Source: Paracidovorax cattleyae (GTDB lineage Bacteria; Pseudomonadota; Gammaproteobacteria; Burkholderiales; Burkholderiaceae_C). From it: a DNA stretch of 64,000 nucleotides. Under the pieces are notes generated by a model. It saw nothing but the letters and a program-made list of their open reading frames with translations. It did no database searches and had not been told where the DNA came from. Of this stretch, positions 57,575 through 64,000 are shown piece by piece (positions within the stretch are counted from its first letter, which is position 1; each line of letters opens with the position of its first letter). The stretch spans positions 1-64,000 of the forward strand of contig NZ_FNJL01000025.1 in NCBI RefSeq assembly GCF_900104515.1. The letters run 5' to 3'. The position numbers and the translations under genes were made by a program.

Positions 57575-58388
57575 CGCCTTGCTGCCCGCGTCCGTTCCCC
57601 TGCCGGACGGCTGGCTGCGGCCCGACTGGCCGGCGCCCGCCCATGTGCATGCGGTGTGCACGGCGCGGCCGGGCGGCGAGAGCCGGGGCGCCTGGTCCTC
57701 GTTCAACCTCGGCGACCACGTCGGCGACGATTCAGCCGCCGTTCTGGCCAACCGGCAGCACCTGCGCGCCATGCTGGCGGGACTCGGCGGGGGGGCTGCG
57801 GTGGCGCCCACCTTCCTGCGGCAGGTGCACGGAACGGCCGTGGCGGACCTGGACCGCGGCGTGCCGGACGGCATGGAGGCCGACGCCTGCATCGCCCGCC
57901 TGCCGGGCCGTGCCTGCACCATCATGGTCGCGGACTGCCTGCCCGTGCTGCTGACCGACCGCCGGAGTTCCGCCGTGGCGGCGGCGCATGCCGGCTGGCG
58001 CGGCCTGGCTGGCGGCGTGCTGGAGCAGGCCATCTCGCGCCTGGATGCGGACGGCGGTGTGCTGGCGTGGCTGGGCCCGTGCATCGGGCCGTCCGCCTTC
58101 GAGGTGGGCGAGGAGGTCCGGGAGGCGTTCTGCGCTCGGGATGCCGGGGCGGGCACGCATTTTTCCGCGCAGGGCGGGGGCAAGTACCTGGCCGACCTGC
58201 CTGGCCTGGCGCGCAGGCGGCTCGGCGCGCTGGGCGTGGATGGCGTGTGGGGCAACGATGGAGGCGACGGCTGGTGCACCGTGCGCCAGGCCTCACGGTT
58301 CTTTTCGCACCGCGCCTCCATGCAGCGGTCCGGCAGCACCGGCGGGCGGTTCGCCGCCTGCATCTGGCTCGGATCGTGCGGCGGCTGA
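57561..58388 (+). CDS. pgeF: Peptidoglycan editing factor PgeF / multicopper polyphenol oxidase family (YfiH/LACC1)
   Basis: A 275-residue member of the YfiH/LACC1 family. LRQVHGTAVADL, ADACIARLPGRACTIMVADCLPVLL and VAAAHAGWRGLAGGVLEQAI carry the conserved His and Cys metal ligands. In E. coli the protein removes L-Ser-containing errors from peptidoglycan precursors; older annotation calls it laccase. I chose ATG 57561, which overlaps maiA by 14 bases. Its 3' end overlaps the convergent membrane gene on the other strand by 96 bases. Confidence 0.88.
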   Translation: MPGASALLPASVPLPDGWLRPDWPAPAHVHAVCTARPGGESRGAWSSFNLGDHVGDDSAAVLANRQHLRAMLAGLGGGAAVAPTFLRQVHGTAVADLDRGVPDGMEADACIARLPGRACTIMVADCLPVLLTDRRSSAVAAAHAGWRGLAGGVLEQAISRLDADGGVLAWLGPCIGPSAFEVGEEVREAFCARDAGAGTHFSAQGGGKYLADLPGLARRRLGALGVDGVWGNDGGDGWCTVRQASRFFSHRASMQRSGSTGGRFAACIWLGSCGG

Positions 58389-58637
58389 GGCCGCGTCCGC
58401 TGGAAGGGCTTCCCGGCCCGCTGGGCGCGCGGCCTTTTCCCGCTCGCGCTGCTCCTTCTCCCGCAGGGCGCGCTTGCGGGCGGGGGTGCCGAGGATGTAG
58501 GCGACGATCGAGATGGGCACCAGCCCGTAGAGCACGAAGGTCACCGCCGCGCCCAGCAGGCTGCCCTGCGGGCTGGCAGCCTCGGCGACGGCCATCATCA
58601 CGGTGACGTACAACCAGCCGATGATTACCAAATACAT
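58293..58637 (-). CDS. Small hypothetical membrane protein
   Basis: A 114-residue protein with two transmembrane segments (about 2-20, YLVIIGWLYVTVMMAVAEA, and 28-48, LGAAVTFVLYGLVPISIVAYI), then a basic Lys/Arg/Glu-rich helix and a Gly/Pro-rich tail. This resembles short membrane proteins widely annotated as hypothetical in Burkholderiales. Its last 32 codons overlap the end of pgeF on the opposite strand. Divergent from phaC. Function unknown. Confidence 0.75.
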   Translation of the reverse strand: MYLVIIGWLYVTVMMAVAEAASPQGSLLGAAVTFVLYGLVPISIVAYILGTPARKRALREKEQREREKAARPAGREALPADAASAAARSEPDAGGEPPAGAAGPLHGGAVRKEP

Positions 58638-58793
58638 GGGGCCGTCTTCCCGAAAACTGAGCTATATCGTGAAAAAGCGAAAGCGGCATTGCTTCCGGGC
58701 GCGCCGCTCGGCAACAATGCCGTGGCCATGGCGCGATTCCCTCCGGAGGCGCTGCCGGGATGGCATGATGGTTGGGTGCGAGGAGACACGTTC

Positions 58794-60506
58794 ATGGATT
58801 TTGACGCAGGCTGGGTCGGCAGTACCCGGCAGATCCAGCAGAAACTGAGCGAAAGCTGGATGCAGGCGCTGGAAGCCTTCCGGCAGGCCGGCGGCCCCGC
58901 CGCTACCGACGCCGCATCCTCGCAGGCCCGTCCGGCCATCGCCTTCTCCCCGGACAAGCTGGCCGGGCTGCAGCAGCAGTACGTGAAGGAGGCGTCGGAA
59001 CTGTGGAGCCAGGCGCTCCAGCCGGCCGGTATGAAGGACCGCCGCTTCAGCTCCCCCGCCTGGGCCGAGAGCCCCATGGCGGCTTTCGCTGCAGCGTCCT
59101 ACCTGCTCAATGCCCGCACCCTGATGGGGCTGGCCGACGCGGTGGAGACCGATCCCAAGACGCGCGCACGCATCCGTTTCGGCGTGGAGCAGTGGATGGC
59201 CGCCATGGCGCCCAGCAATTTCCTCGTCTTCAACCCCGAGGCGCAGAAGAAGGCCATCGATTCCCAGGGCGAGAGCCTGGCCAAGGGTATCGCCAACCTG
59301 CTGCACGACATGCGGCAGGGCCATGTGTCCATGACCGACGAAAGCGTGTTCGAGGTGGGCCGCAACGTGGCCACCTCCGAGGGCGCCGTGGTGTACGAGA
59401 ACGCGCTCTTCCAGCTCATCGAATACAAGCCGCTCACACCCAAGGTGCACGAGCGCCCGCTGCTGGTGGTGCCACCGTGCATCAACAAGTTCTACATCCT
59501 CGACCTGCAGCCCGATAATTCGCTCATCCGGCATGCGGTGTCCGAAGGGCACCGCACCTTCGTGGTGAGCTGGCGCAACCCGGACCAGGCCCTGGCGAAC
59601 GCCACCTGGGACGACTACATCGAGGACGCGGTGCTCCGCGCCATCGAGACCGTCCGCGAGATCGCGGGGAGCGACCAGATCAACGCGCTCGGCTTCTGCG
59701 TGGGCGGCACGATGCTGGCCACCGGCCTGGCCGTGCTGGCCGCCCGGGGCGAGGAGCCCGTGGCCAGCGCCACCTTCCTCACCACCTTCATCGATTTCGC
59801 CGAAACCGGCATCCTCGACGTCTTCATCGACGAGAGCTTCGTGCATTTCCGCGAACTGCAGATGGGGCAGGGCGGCCTGATGAAGGGGCAGGACCTCGCC
59901 TCCACGTTCAGCTTCCTGAGGCCCAACGACCTCGTCTGGACGTATGTGGTGGGCAACTACCTGAAGGGCGAAACGCCGCCGCCGTTCGACCTGCTCTACT
60001 GGAACAGCGACTCGACCAACCTGCCCGGGCCGTTCTACGCCTGGTACCTGCGCAATCTCTACCTCGAGAACAACCTTTGCAAGCCCGGCCGCCTGACCGT
60101 GTGCGGCGAGCCGATCGACCTGAACCTCGTGGACCTGCCCGCGTACATCTACGGATCGCGCGAGGACCACATCGTCCCCGTCGATGCCGCGTACGCGTCC
60201 ACCCAGGTGCTGCCCGGCGAGAAGCGCTTCGTGATGGGTGCCTCCGGCCACATCGCGGGCGTCATCAATCCGCCGGCCAGGAAGAAGCGCAGCCACTGGG
60301 TCCGCGAGGACGGCGTTCTGCCGGCCACGCTGCCCGAGTGGCTGGAAGGCGCGACGGAACTTCCCGGCAGCTGGTGGACCGACTGGGCCGCCTGGCTGCG
60401 CGGCCATGCCGGCCCGCTCATGCCTGCTCCCAAGCGCTACGGCAAGGGCGCCCGGTTCCAGGCCATCGAACCGGCGCCGGGACGCTATGTGCGCGAGCGG
60501 GCCTGA
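58794..60506 (+). CDS. phaC: Class I poly(3-hydroxyalkanoate) synthase
   Basis: A 570-residue polymerase of short-chain hydroxyacyl-CoA. The N-terminal PhaC domain ([26 protein letters not shown]) leads to an alpha/beta-hydrolase fold with the lipase-like box GFCVGGT (C302), aspartate in [11 protein letters not shown] and histidine in [18 protein letters not shown] lies just ahead of ATG 58794. It makes PHB granules from the products of phaA and phaB, which follow. Length is normal for class I. Confidence 0.95.
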   Translation: MDFDAGWVGSTRQIQQKLSESWMQALEAFRQAGGPAATDAASSQARPAIAFSPDKLAGLQQQYVKEASELWSQALQPAGMKDRRFSSPAWAESPMAAFAAASYLLNARTLMGLADAVETDPKTRARIRFGVEQWMAAMAPSNFLVFNPEAQKKAIDSQGESLAKGIANLLHDMRQGHVSMTDESVFEVGRNVATSEGAVVYENALFQLIEYKPLTPKVHERPLLVVPPCINKFYILDLQPDNSLIRHAVSEGHRTFVVSWRNPDQALANATWDDYIEDAVLRAIETVREIAGSDQINALGFCVGGTMLATGLAVLAARGEEPVASATFLTTFIDFAETGILDVFIDESFVHFRELQMGQGGLMKGQDLASTFSFLRPNDLVWTYVVGNYLKGETPPPFDLLYWNSDSTNLPGPFYAWYLRNLYLENNLCKPGRLTVCGEPIDLNLVDLPAYIYGSREDHIVPVDAAYASTQVLPGEKRFVMGASGHIAGVINPPARKKRSHWVREDGVLPATLPEWLEGATELPGSWWTDWAAWLRGHAGPLMPAPKRYGKGARFQAIEPAPGRYVRERA

Positions 60507-60551
60507 GGCGCCGCTCCACCCCTTTTCCCATCATTACCTTTGAGGATCGAC

Positions 60552-61733
60552 ATGGAAGACATCGTCATCGTTTCGGCCGTCCGCACGGCCGTGGGCAAGT
60601 TCGGCGGCGCGCTCGCCAAGACCCCGGCCACCGAACTGGGCGCCATCGTGATCAAGGAAGCGCTGGCCCGTGCCAACGTGCCGCTGGACCAGGTGGGTGA
60701 AGTGATCATGGGGCAGGTGCTGACTGCGGGCGTGGGCCAGAATCCCGCGCGCCAGGCCATGATGAAGGCCGGAGTGGCCAAGGAAACGCCGGCGCTGACC
60801 ATCAACGCCGTCTGCGGCTCCGGCCTGAAGGCCGTGATGCTCGCGGCCCAGGCGGTGGCCACGGGCGACAGCGAGATCGTGGTTGCCGGCGGCCAGGAGA
60901 ACATGAGCCTCGCGCCGCACGTGCTCAACGGCTCGCGCGAGGGCCAGCGCATGGGCGACTGGAAGATGACCGACTCGATGATCGTGGACGGCCTGTGGGA
61001 CGTGTACAACCAGTACCACATGGGCATCACCGCCGAGAACGTCGCGAAGCAGGAGGGCATCTCCCGCGAGCAGCAGGATGCGCTCGCCCTGGGCAGCCAG
61101 CAGAAGGCCGCCGCGGCGCAGGACGCTGGCCGCTTCAAGGACGAGATCGTGGGCGTGAGCCTGCCCCAGAAGAAGGGTGACCCGATCGTCTTCGAGTCCG
61201 ACGAATATCTCAATCGCAAGACCAGTGCCGAGGCGCTGGCAGGGCTGCGCCCGGCCTTCGACAAGGCCGGCAGCGTGACGGCCGGCAATGCGTCGGGCCT
61301 CAATGATGGCGCGGCCGCCGTGGTGGTGATGAGTGCGAAGAAGGCAGCGGCCCTGGGGCTCAAGCCGCTGGCGCGCATCGCCGCCTATGCCACGAGCGGC
61401 CTCGACCCCGCCACCATGGGCCTGGGCCCCGTGCCCGCGACGCGCAAGGTGCTGCAGCGCGCCGGCTGGACCGCGGCCGACGTGGACCTGTTCGAGCTGA
61501 ACGAAGCCTTCGCCGCCCAGGCCTGCGCCGTCAACCAGCAACTGGGCATCGATCCCGCCAAGGTGAACGTGAACGGCGGAGCGATCGCCATCGGCCATCC
61601 GATCGGCGCGTCGGGCTGCCGCGTGCTGGTGACCCTGCTGCACGAGCTGCAGCGCCGTGGCGCCCGCAAGGGTGTGGCCGCGCTGTGCATCGGCGGTGGC
61701 ATGGGCGTCTCGCTCGCGGTGGAGCGGGTCTGA
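60552..61733 (+). CDS. phaA: Acetyl-CoA acetyltransferase (beta-ketothiolase)
   Basis: A 393-residue thiolase that condenses two acetyl-CoA to acetoacetyl-CoA. The acyl-accepting cysteine is C88 in [11 protein letters not shown], with H349 in [15 protein letters not shown] and C379 in [11 protein letters not shown] 60552, preceded by TGAGGATCGAC, gives the usual start [12 protein letters not shown]. It follows phaC by 45 bases and is closed by its own terminator, so phaB may be transcribed separately. Confidence 0.95.
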   Translation: MEDIVIVSAVRTAVGKFGGALAKTPATELGAIVIKEALARANVPLDQVGEVIMGQVLTAGVGQNPARQAMMKAGVAKETPALTINAVCGSGLKAVMLAAQAVATGDSEIVVAGGQENMSLAPHVLNGSREGQRMGDWKMTDSMIVDGLWDVYNQYHMGITAENVAKQEGISREQQDALALGSQQKAAAAQDAGRFKDEIVGVSLPQKKGDPIVFESDEYLNRKTSAEALAGLRPAFDKAGSVTAGNASGLNDGAAAVVVMSAKKAAALGLKPLARIAAYATSGLDPATMGLGPVPATRKVLQRAGWTAADVDLFELNEAFAAQACAVNQQLGIDPAKVNVNGGAIAIGHPIGASGCRVLVTLLHELQRRGARKGVAALCIGGGMGVSLAVERV

Positions 61734-61760
61734 ATTTTCCGGACCGCCCGCCGTCCTGCA

Positions 61761-61783
61761 GCCGCACATGGTGCGGCTTTTTT
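61761..61783 (+). terminator. Terminator after phaA
   Basis: GCCGCAC (61761-61767), loop ATG, GTGCGGC (61771-61777), then six T residues (61778-61783). It lies about 28 bases after phaA and before phaB. Confidence 0.9.
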
Positions 61784-61931
61784 GCAGGCCGCGGCGGCGG
61801 AGCGGCATCCGGCGGCCATGCTTGTCCAGGAACCGGGCGCACCTCGCAGGTGCTGGGTGTTTTCCTCAACAGTGGGGCGCGGAATCTTGGGTAGAGTGGC
61901 TGCGTGAATCGTTGACTAGGAGATAAATCAC

Positions 61932-62669
61932 ATGAACCAGAAAGTAGCGTATGTCACAGGGGGCATGGGTGGCATCGGAACGGCCATCTGCCAGCGCCTG
62001 CACAAGGATGGCTTCAAGGTCATCGCGGGCTGCGGGCCGACCCGGGACCACGCCAAGTGGCTGGGCGAGCAGAAGGCCCTGGGCTACACCTTCCACGCGT
62101 CCGTCGGCAACGTCGGCGACTGGGATTCCACGGTGGCGGCCTTCACCAAGGCCAAGGCCGAGCACGGCAGCATCGATGTGCTGGTGAACAACGCCGGCAT
62201 CACGCGCGACCGCATGTTCGTGAAGATGTCCCGCGAGGACTGGGACGCGGTGATCGAGACCAACCTCAACAGCATGTTCAACGTGACCAAGCAGGTCGTG
62301 GGCGACATGGTGGATAAGGGCTGGGGCCGCATCATCAACATCAGCAGCGTGAACGGCGAGAAGGGCCAGGCCGGCCAGACCAACTATTCGGCCGCCAAGG
62401 CCGGCATGCACGGCTTCTCGATGGCATTGGCGCAGGAGCTCGCCACCAAGGGCGTGACGGTGAACACCGTCAGCCCGGGGTACATCGGCACCGACATGGT
62501 CAAGGCTATCCGGCCTGATGTGCTGGAGAAGATCGTCGCCACCGTGCCGGTCAAGCGCCTGGGCGAACCCAGCGAAATCGCCTCGATCATCGCGTGGCTG
62601 GCATCCGACGAGGGTGGCTACGCCACCGGGGCCGATTTCTCGGTCAACGGCGGCCTGCACATGGGTTGA
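61932..62669 (+). CDS. phaB: Acetoacetyl-CoA reductase
   Basis: A 245-residue NADPH-dependent short-chain dehydrogenase that makes (R)-3-hydroxybutyryl-CoA for polymer synthesis. The nucleotide motif is VTGGMGGIGTAI (residues 8-19), NNAGITRD is the NNAG block, and the catalytic serine-tyrosine-lysine set is S138/S139, Y152 and K156 in NISS and QTNYSAAKAG. TAGGAGATAAATCAC precedes the ATG. The phaA terminator lies upstream, so a separate promoter in the 148-base gap is likely. Confidence 0.95.
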   Translation: MNQKVAYVTGGMGGIGTAICQRLHKDGFKVIAGCGPTRDHAKWLGEQKALGYTFHASVGNVGDWDSTVAAFTKAKAEHGSIDVLVNNAGITRDRMFVKMSREDWDAVIETNLNSMFNVTKQVVGDMVDKGWGRIINISSVNGEKGQAGQTNYSAAKAGMHGFSMALAQELATKGVTVNTVSPGYIGTDMVKAIRPDVLEKIVATVPVKRLGEPSEIASIIAWLASDEGGYATGADFSVNGGLHMG

Positions 62670-62690
62670 TGCCCCGGCCCCCGGACGAAA

Positions 62691-62716
62691 AAGAACCCCG
62701 CCTCGGCGGGGTTCTT
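62691..62716 (+). terminator. Terminator after phaB
   Basis: AAGAACCCCGC (62691-62701) and GCGGGGTTCTT (62706-62716) form an 11-pair stem around CTCG. Its symmetry with A-rich left and T-rich right edges could serve both strands: phaB from the left and the small gene from the right. Confidence 0.85.
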
Positions 62717-62834
62717 CATGGGGGATGGGATAAGAAGGGAATTGGAACGAAGGTCAGGGACCGCGCCCGCCGGGCTCGGCAGAACCCGTTGGGGATTCCG
62801 CCTGTGTCCGACTGCTGTCTGGTGCCCGCCTTTT

Positions 62835-62909
62835 TCAGAAACGGCCGGGAGCGCGCTTGCGGTCGCGTTCGTCTTCAGGCCATGCGGACAGGATTGCAGA
62901 GGTGTTCAT
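62835..62909 (-). CDS. Putative 24-residue protein
   Basis: Minus strand, ATG at 62909 with an excellent ribosome site AAGGAG six bases upstream, then MNTSAILSAWPEDERDRKRA and PGRF before the TGA at 62837-62835. The product is highly charged (four Arg and one Lys against four Asp/Glu in the last 14 residues) with a hydrophobic first third. A sigma-70-like promoter with a possible operator lies upstream. I recognise no family. It lies between the ABC-F gene and phaB and could be a small protein or a leader peptide. Confidence 0.55.
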   Translation of the reverse strand: MNTSAILSAWPEDERDRKRAPGRF

Positions 62910-63026
62910 CGTTAGCTCCTTGGATGCATCCACAACGCGGCGTCTTCCTGGAGCGTTGACAGTAGAACGAAAAAAAATGCAACCAGCCGAAGGCGTTTCT
63001 TCCACTCCTATAAAAGGAGCGGGAAA

Positions 63027-63055
63027 GTTATAGGCTGTAACGTTGCCTGCAGCAA
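63027..63055 (-). promoter_or_regulatory. Promoter upstream of the 24-residue gene, with operator-like dyad
   Basis: On the minus strand, TTGCTG (63055-63050), a 17-base spacer and TATAAC (63032-63027) make a near-ideal sigma-70 promoter, predicting a leader of about 110 bases. The spacer and -35 are covered by an imperfect dyad whose outer arms are CTGTAA (63035-63040) and TTACAG (63057-63062); a further TTACAG lies at 63070-63075. The 9-base inverted repeat GCTGTAACG/CGTTACAGC spans 63034-63076. Confidence 0.6.
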
Positions 63056-63079
63056 ATTACAGACTGCCGTTACAGCATT

Positions 63080-64000
63080 TTACTTGTCAGATCCTTGTTC
63101 CAGGGCCTCGACGGATTCGGAAAGTTCCAACCAACGTTCCTCCAGCTGACCGGTTTCGTCCCCGCAGGCCTTCAGACGGCGGCCGCAGTCGGCGATCTCG
63201 GCAGGGGGGAGGGGCTGGCTCAGCCGCTGTTCCAGTTCGGCCTTCTCCGAAACCAGGGCGGCCAGGCGCTGGTTGATCTGGTCGAGCTCGCGCCGCAAGG
63301 GGCGGGTTTTCTCCGCGAGCTGCTGCCGGGCCTGGGCCCCGAGCTTGCGTTGCTCCCGGGCATCCTTCGGGGCCGGCGCGGTGGGGGCTGCCATCGGTGC
63401 CGGCGCCGGCGGGGGCGCAGGCGCGGGACTGGGGGGCTGCGGCGTGCCGGAGTCTGCCCGTGCCGGCGAGGCGGACGCCAGCGCACGGGCCTCGTCGCGC
63501 AGCCGCTTGGACTCGTCCAGCAGGTAGCGCTGGTAGTCGTCCAGGTCGCCGTCGAAGGGGCCCACGGCACCGCGTCCCACCAGCCAGAATTCGTCGCAGA
63601 CCGCGCGCAGCAGCGCCCGGTCGTGGCTGACCAGCATCACCGTACCCTCGAACTCGTTGAGCGCCATCGACAGCGCTTCACGCGTGGCGAGGTCCAGGTG
63701 GTTGGTCGGCTCGTCCAGCAGCAGCAGGTTGGGGCGCTGCCAGACGATCATCGCCAGCACGAGGCGGGCTTTCTCGCCGCCGCTCATCGTGCCGACGGAC
63801 TGCTTGACCATGTCGCCCGAGAAGTTGAAGGTGCCGAGGTAGTTGCGCAGGTCCTGCTCGCGGCTGGGCTCGCGGGACTGGGCGCCCAGCTCCTTCGCGA
63901 GGCGGATCATGTGTTCCAGCGGGTTGTCGGCGGGCCGCAGCACATCAAGCTCCTGCTGGGCGAAGTAGCCGATGGACAGGCCCTTGCCTTCGGTCACGCT
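63080..64000 (-). CDS. ABC-F family ATP-binding protein, C-terminal part (runs off window)
   Basis: About 306 codons of an ABC-F protein, cut at its 5' side by the window end. The visible part has the second-domain signature VGTMSGGEKARLVLAMI, Walker B NLLLLDEPTNHLDLATREALSMAL and the H-loop LVSHDRALL. After the ATPase come a Pro/Ala-rich linker and a C-terminal coiled coil (LRRELDQINQRLAALVSEKAELEQRL). ABC-F proteins act at the ribosome. The long tail suggests Uup or YheS rather than EttA. The stop is at 63080-63082. Confidence 0.88.
   Translation of the reverse strand, partial: SVTEGKGLSIGYFAQQELDVLRPADNPLEHMIRLAKELGAQSREPSREQDLRNYLGTFNFSGDMVKQSVGTMSGGEKARLVLAMIVWQRPNLLLLDEPTNHLDLATREALSMALNEFEGTVMLVSHDRALLRAVCDEFWLVGRGAVGPFDGDLDDYQRYLLDESKRLRDEARALASASPARADSGTPQPPSPAPAPPPAPAPMAAPTAPAPKDAREQRKLGAQARQQLAEKTRPLRRELDQINQRLAALVSEKAELEQRLSQPLPPAEIADCGRRLKACGDETGQLEERWLELSESVEALEQGSDK

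Overview
This 64 kb window is ordinary GC-rich chromosome from a betaproteobacterium, most probably Comamonadaceae (Acidovorax/Paracidovorax-like). That placement is inferred from gene content: two Bug-type tripartite-tricarboxylate receptors, class I polyhydroxyalkanoate genes, an E3 subunit carrying its own lipoyl domain, and iscRSUA-hscBA-fdx followed by dnaQ. No prophage, CRISPR array or rRNA operon is visible. One insertion sequence end is cut by the left edge, and there are two tandem tRNA-Val(CAC) genes.

Layout. 1-511: end of an IS5-family element inserted in a PQQ-type sugar (sorbosone) dehydrogenase gene, of which only the 3' part remains. 527-6793: a LysR regulator divergent from a four-gene cluster (D-serine ammonia-lyase, Bug receptor, amidase, FAD amino-acid oxidase) that looks like D-amino-acid or amino-acid-amide catabolism. 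6827-9875: YjfB-like motility protein, a pyridine-nucleotide-disulfide oxidoreductase, an IMPACT protein and azurin, the last with a well-placed FNR/Anr site. 10337-17428: chemoreceptor, YgiQ radical-SAM protein, a conserved hypothetical, a short type III CoA-transferase and an aromatic aminotransferase. 17533-26466: uvrB, the complete isc operon with a terminator between iscA and hscB, dnaQ and two tRNA-Val genes. 26609-30054: acetylpolyamine amidohydrolase-like protein coupled to an FAD oxidoreductase, then an ElaB/YqjE/YqjK-type membrane-stress trio. 30140-35659: pyrD/rpiA (divergent), a DUF4124-glutaredoxin protein, prlC and folD.

35749-46722: a FixJ-like two-component system divergent from the pyruvate dehydrogenase operon aceE-aceF-lpdA, which ends in a clear terminator and is followed by an orphan Bug receptor. 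46764-53487: membrane/DUF2167 proteins, an RlmI-like methyltransferase, a class A penicillin-binding protein and a PheC-like periplasmic protein. 53480-54161 is a scar: an AraC-family regulator and a pyridoxamine-phosphate-oxidase-like gene, both missing their N-terminal halves and joined head to head, best explained by a deletion. 54180-58637: a leucine-rich-repeat protein kinase, NUDIX hydrolase, fumarylpyruvate hydrolase-like enzyme, divergent maleylpyruvate/maleylacetoacetate isomerase and PgeF. 58794-62669: phaC-phaA, a terminator, then phaB. 62835-62909 encodes an apparent 24-residue protein with a strong ribosome site, a good promoter and an operator-like dyad. The window ends inside an ABC-F ATPase gene.

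The most unusual items are the IS-interrupted dehydrogenase, the double-truncation scar, the LRR-kinase, the FNR-type azurin promoter, the intra-operon terminator in isc, the structured repeat between aceE and aceF, and the tiny gene after the ABC-F gene. All function calls rest on reading motifs and recalled family features; no database search was run.
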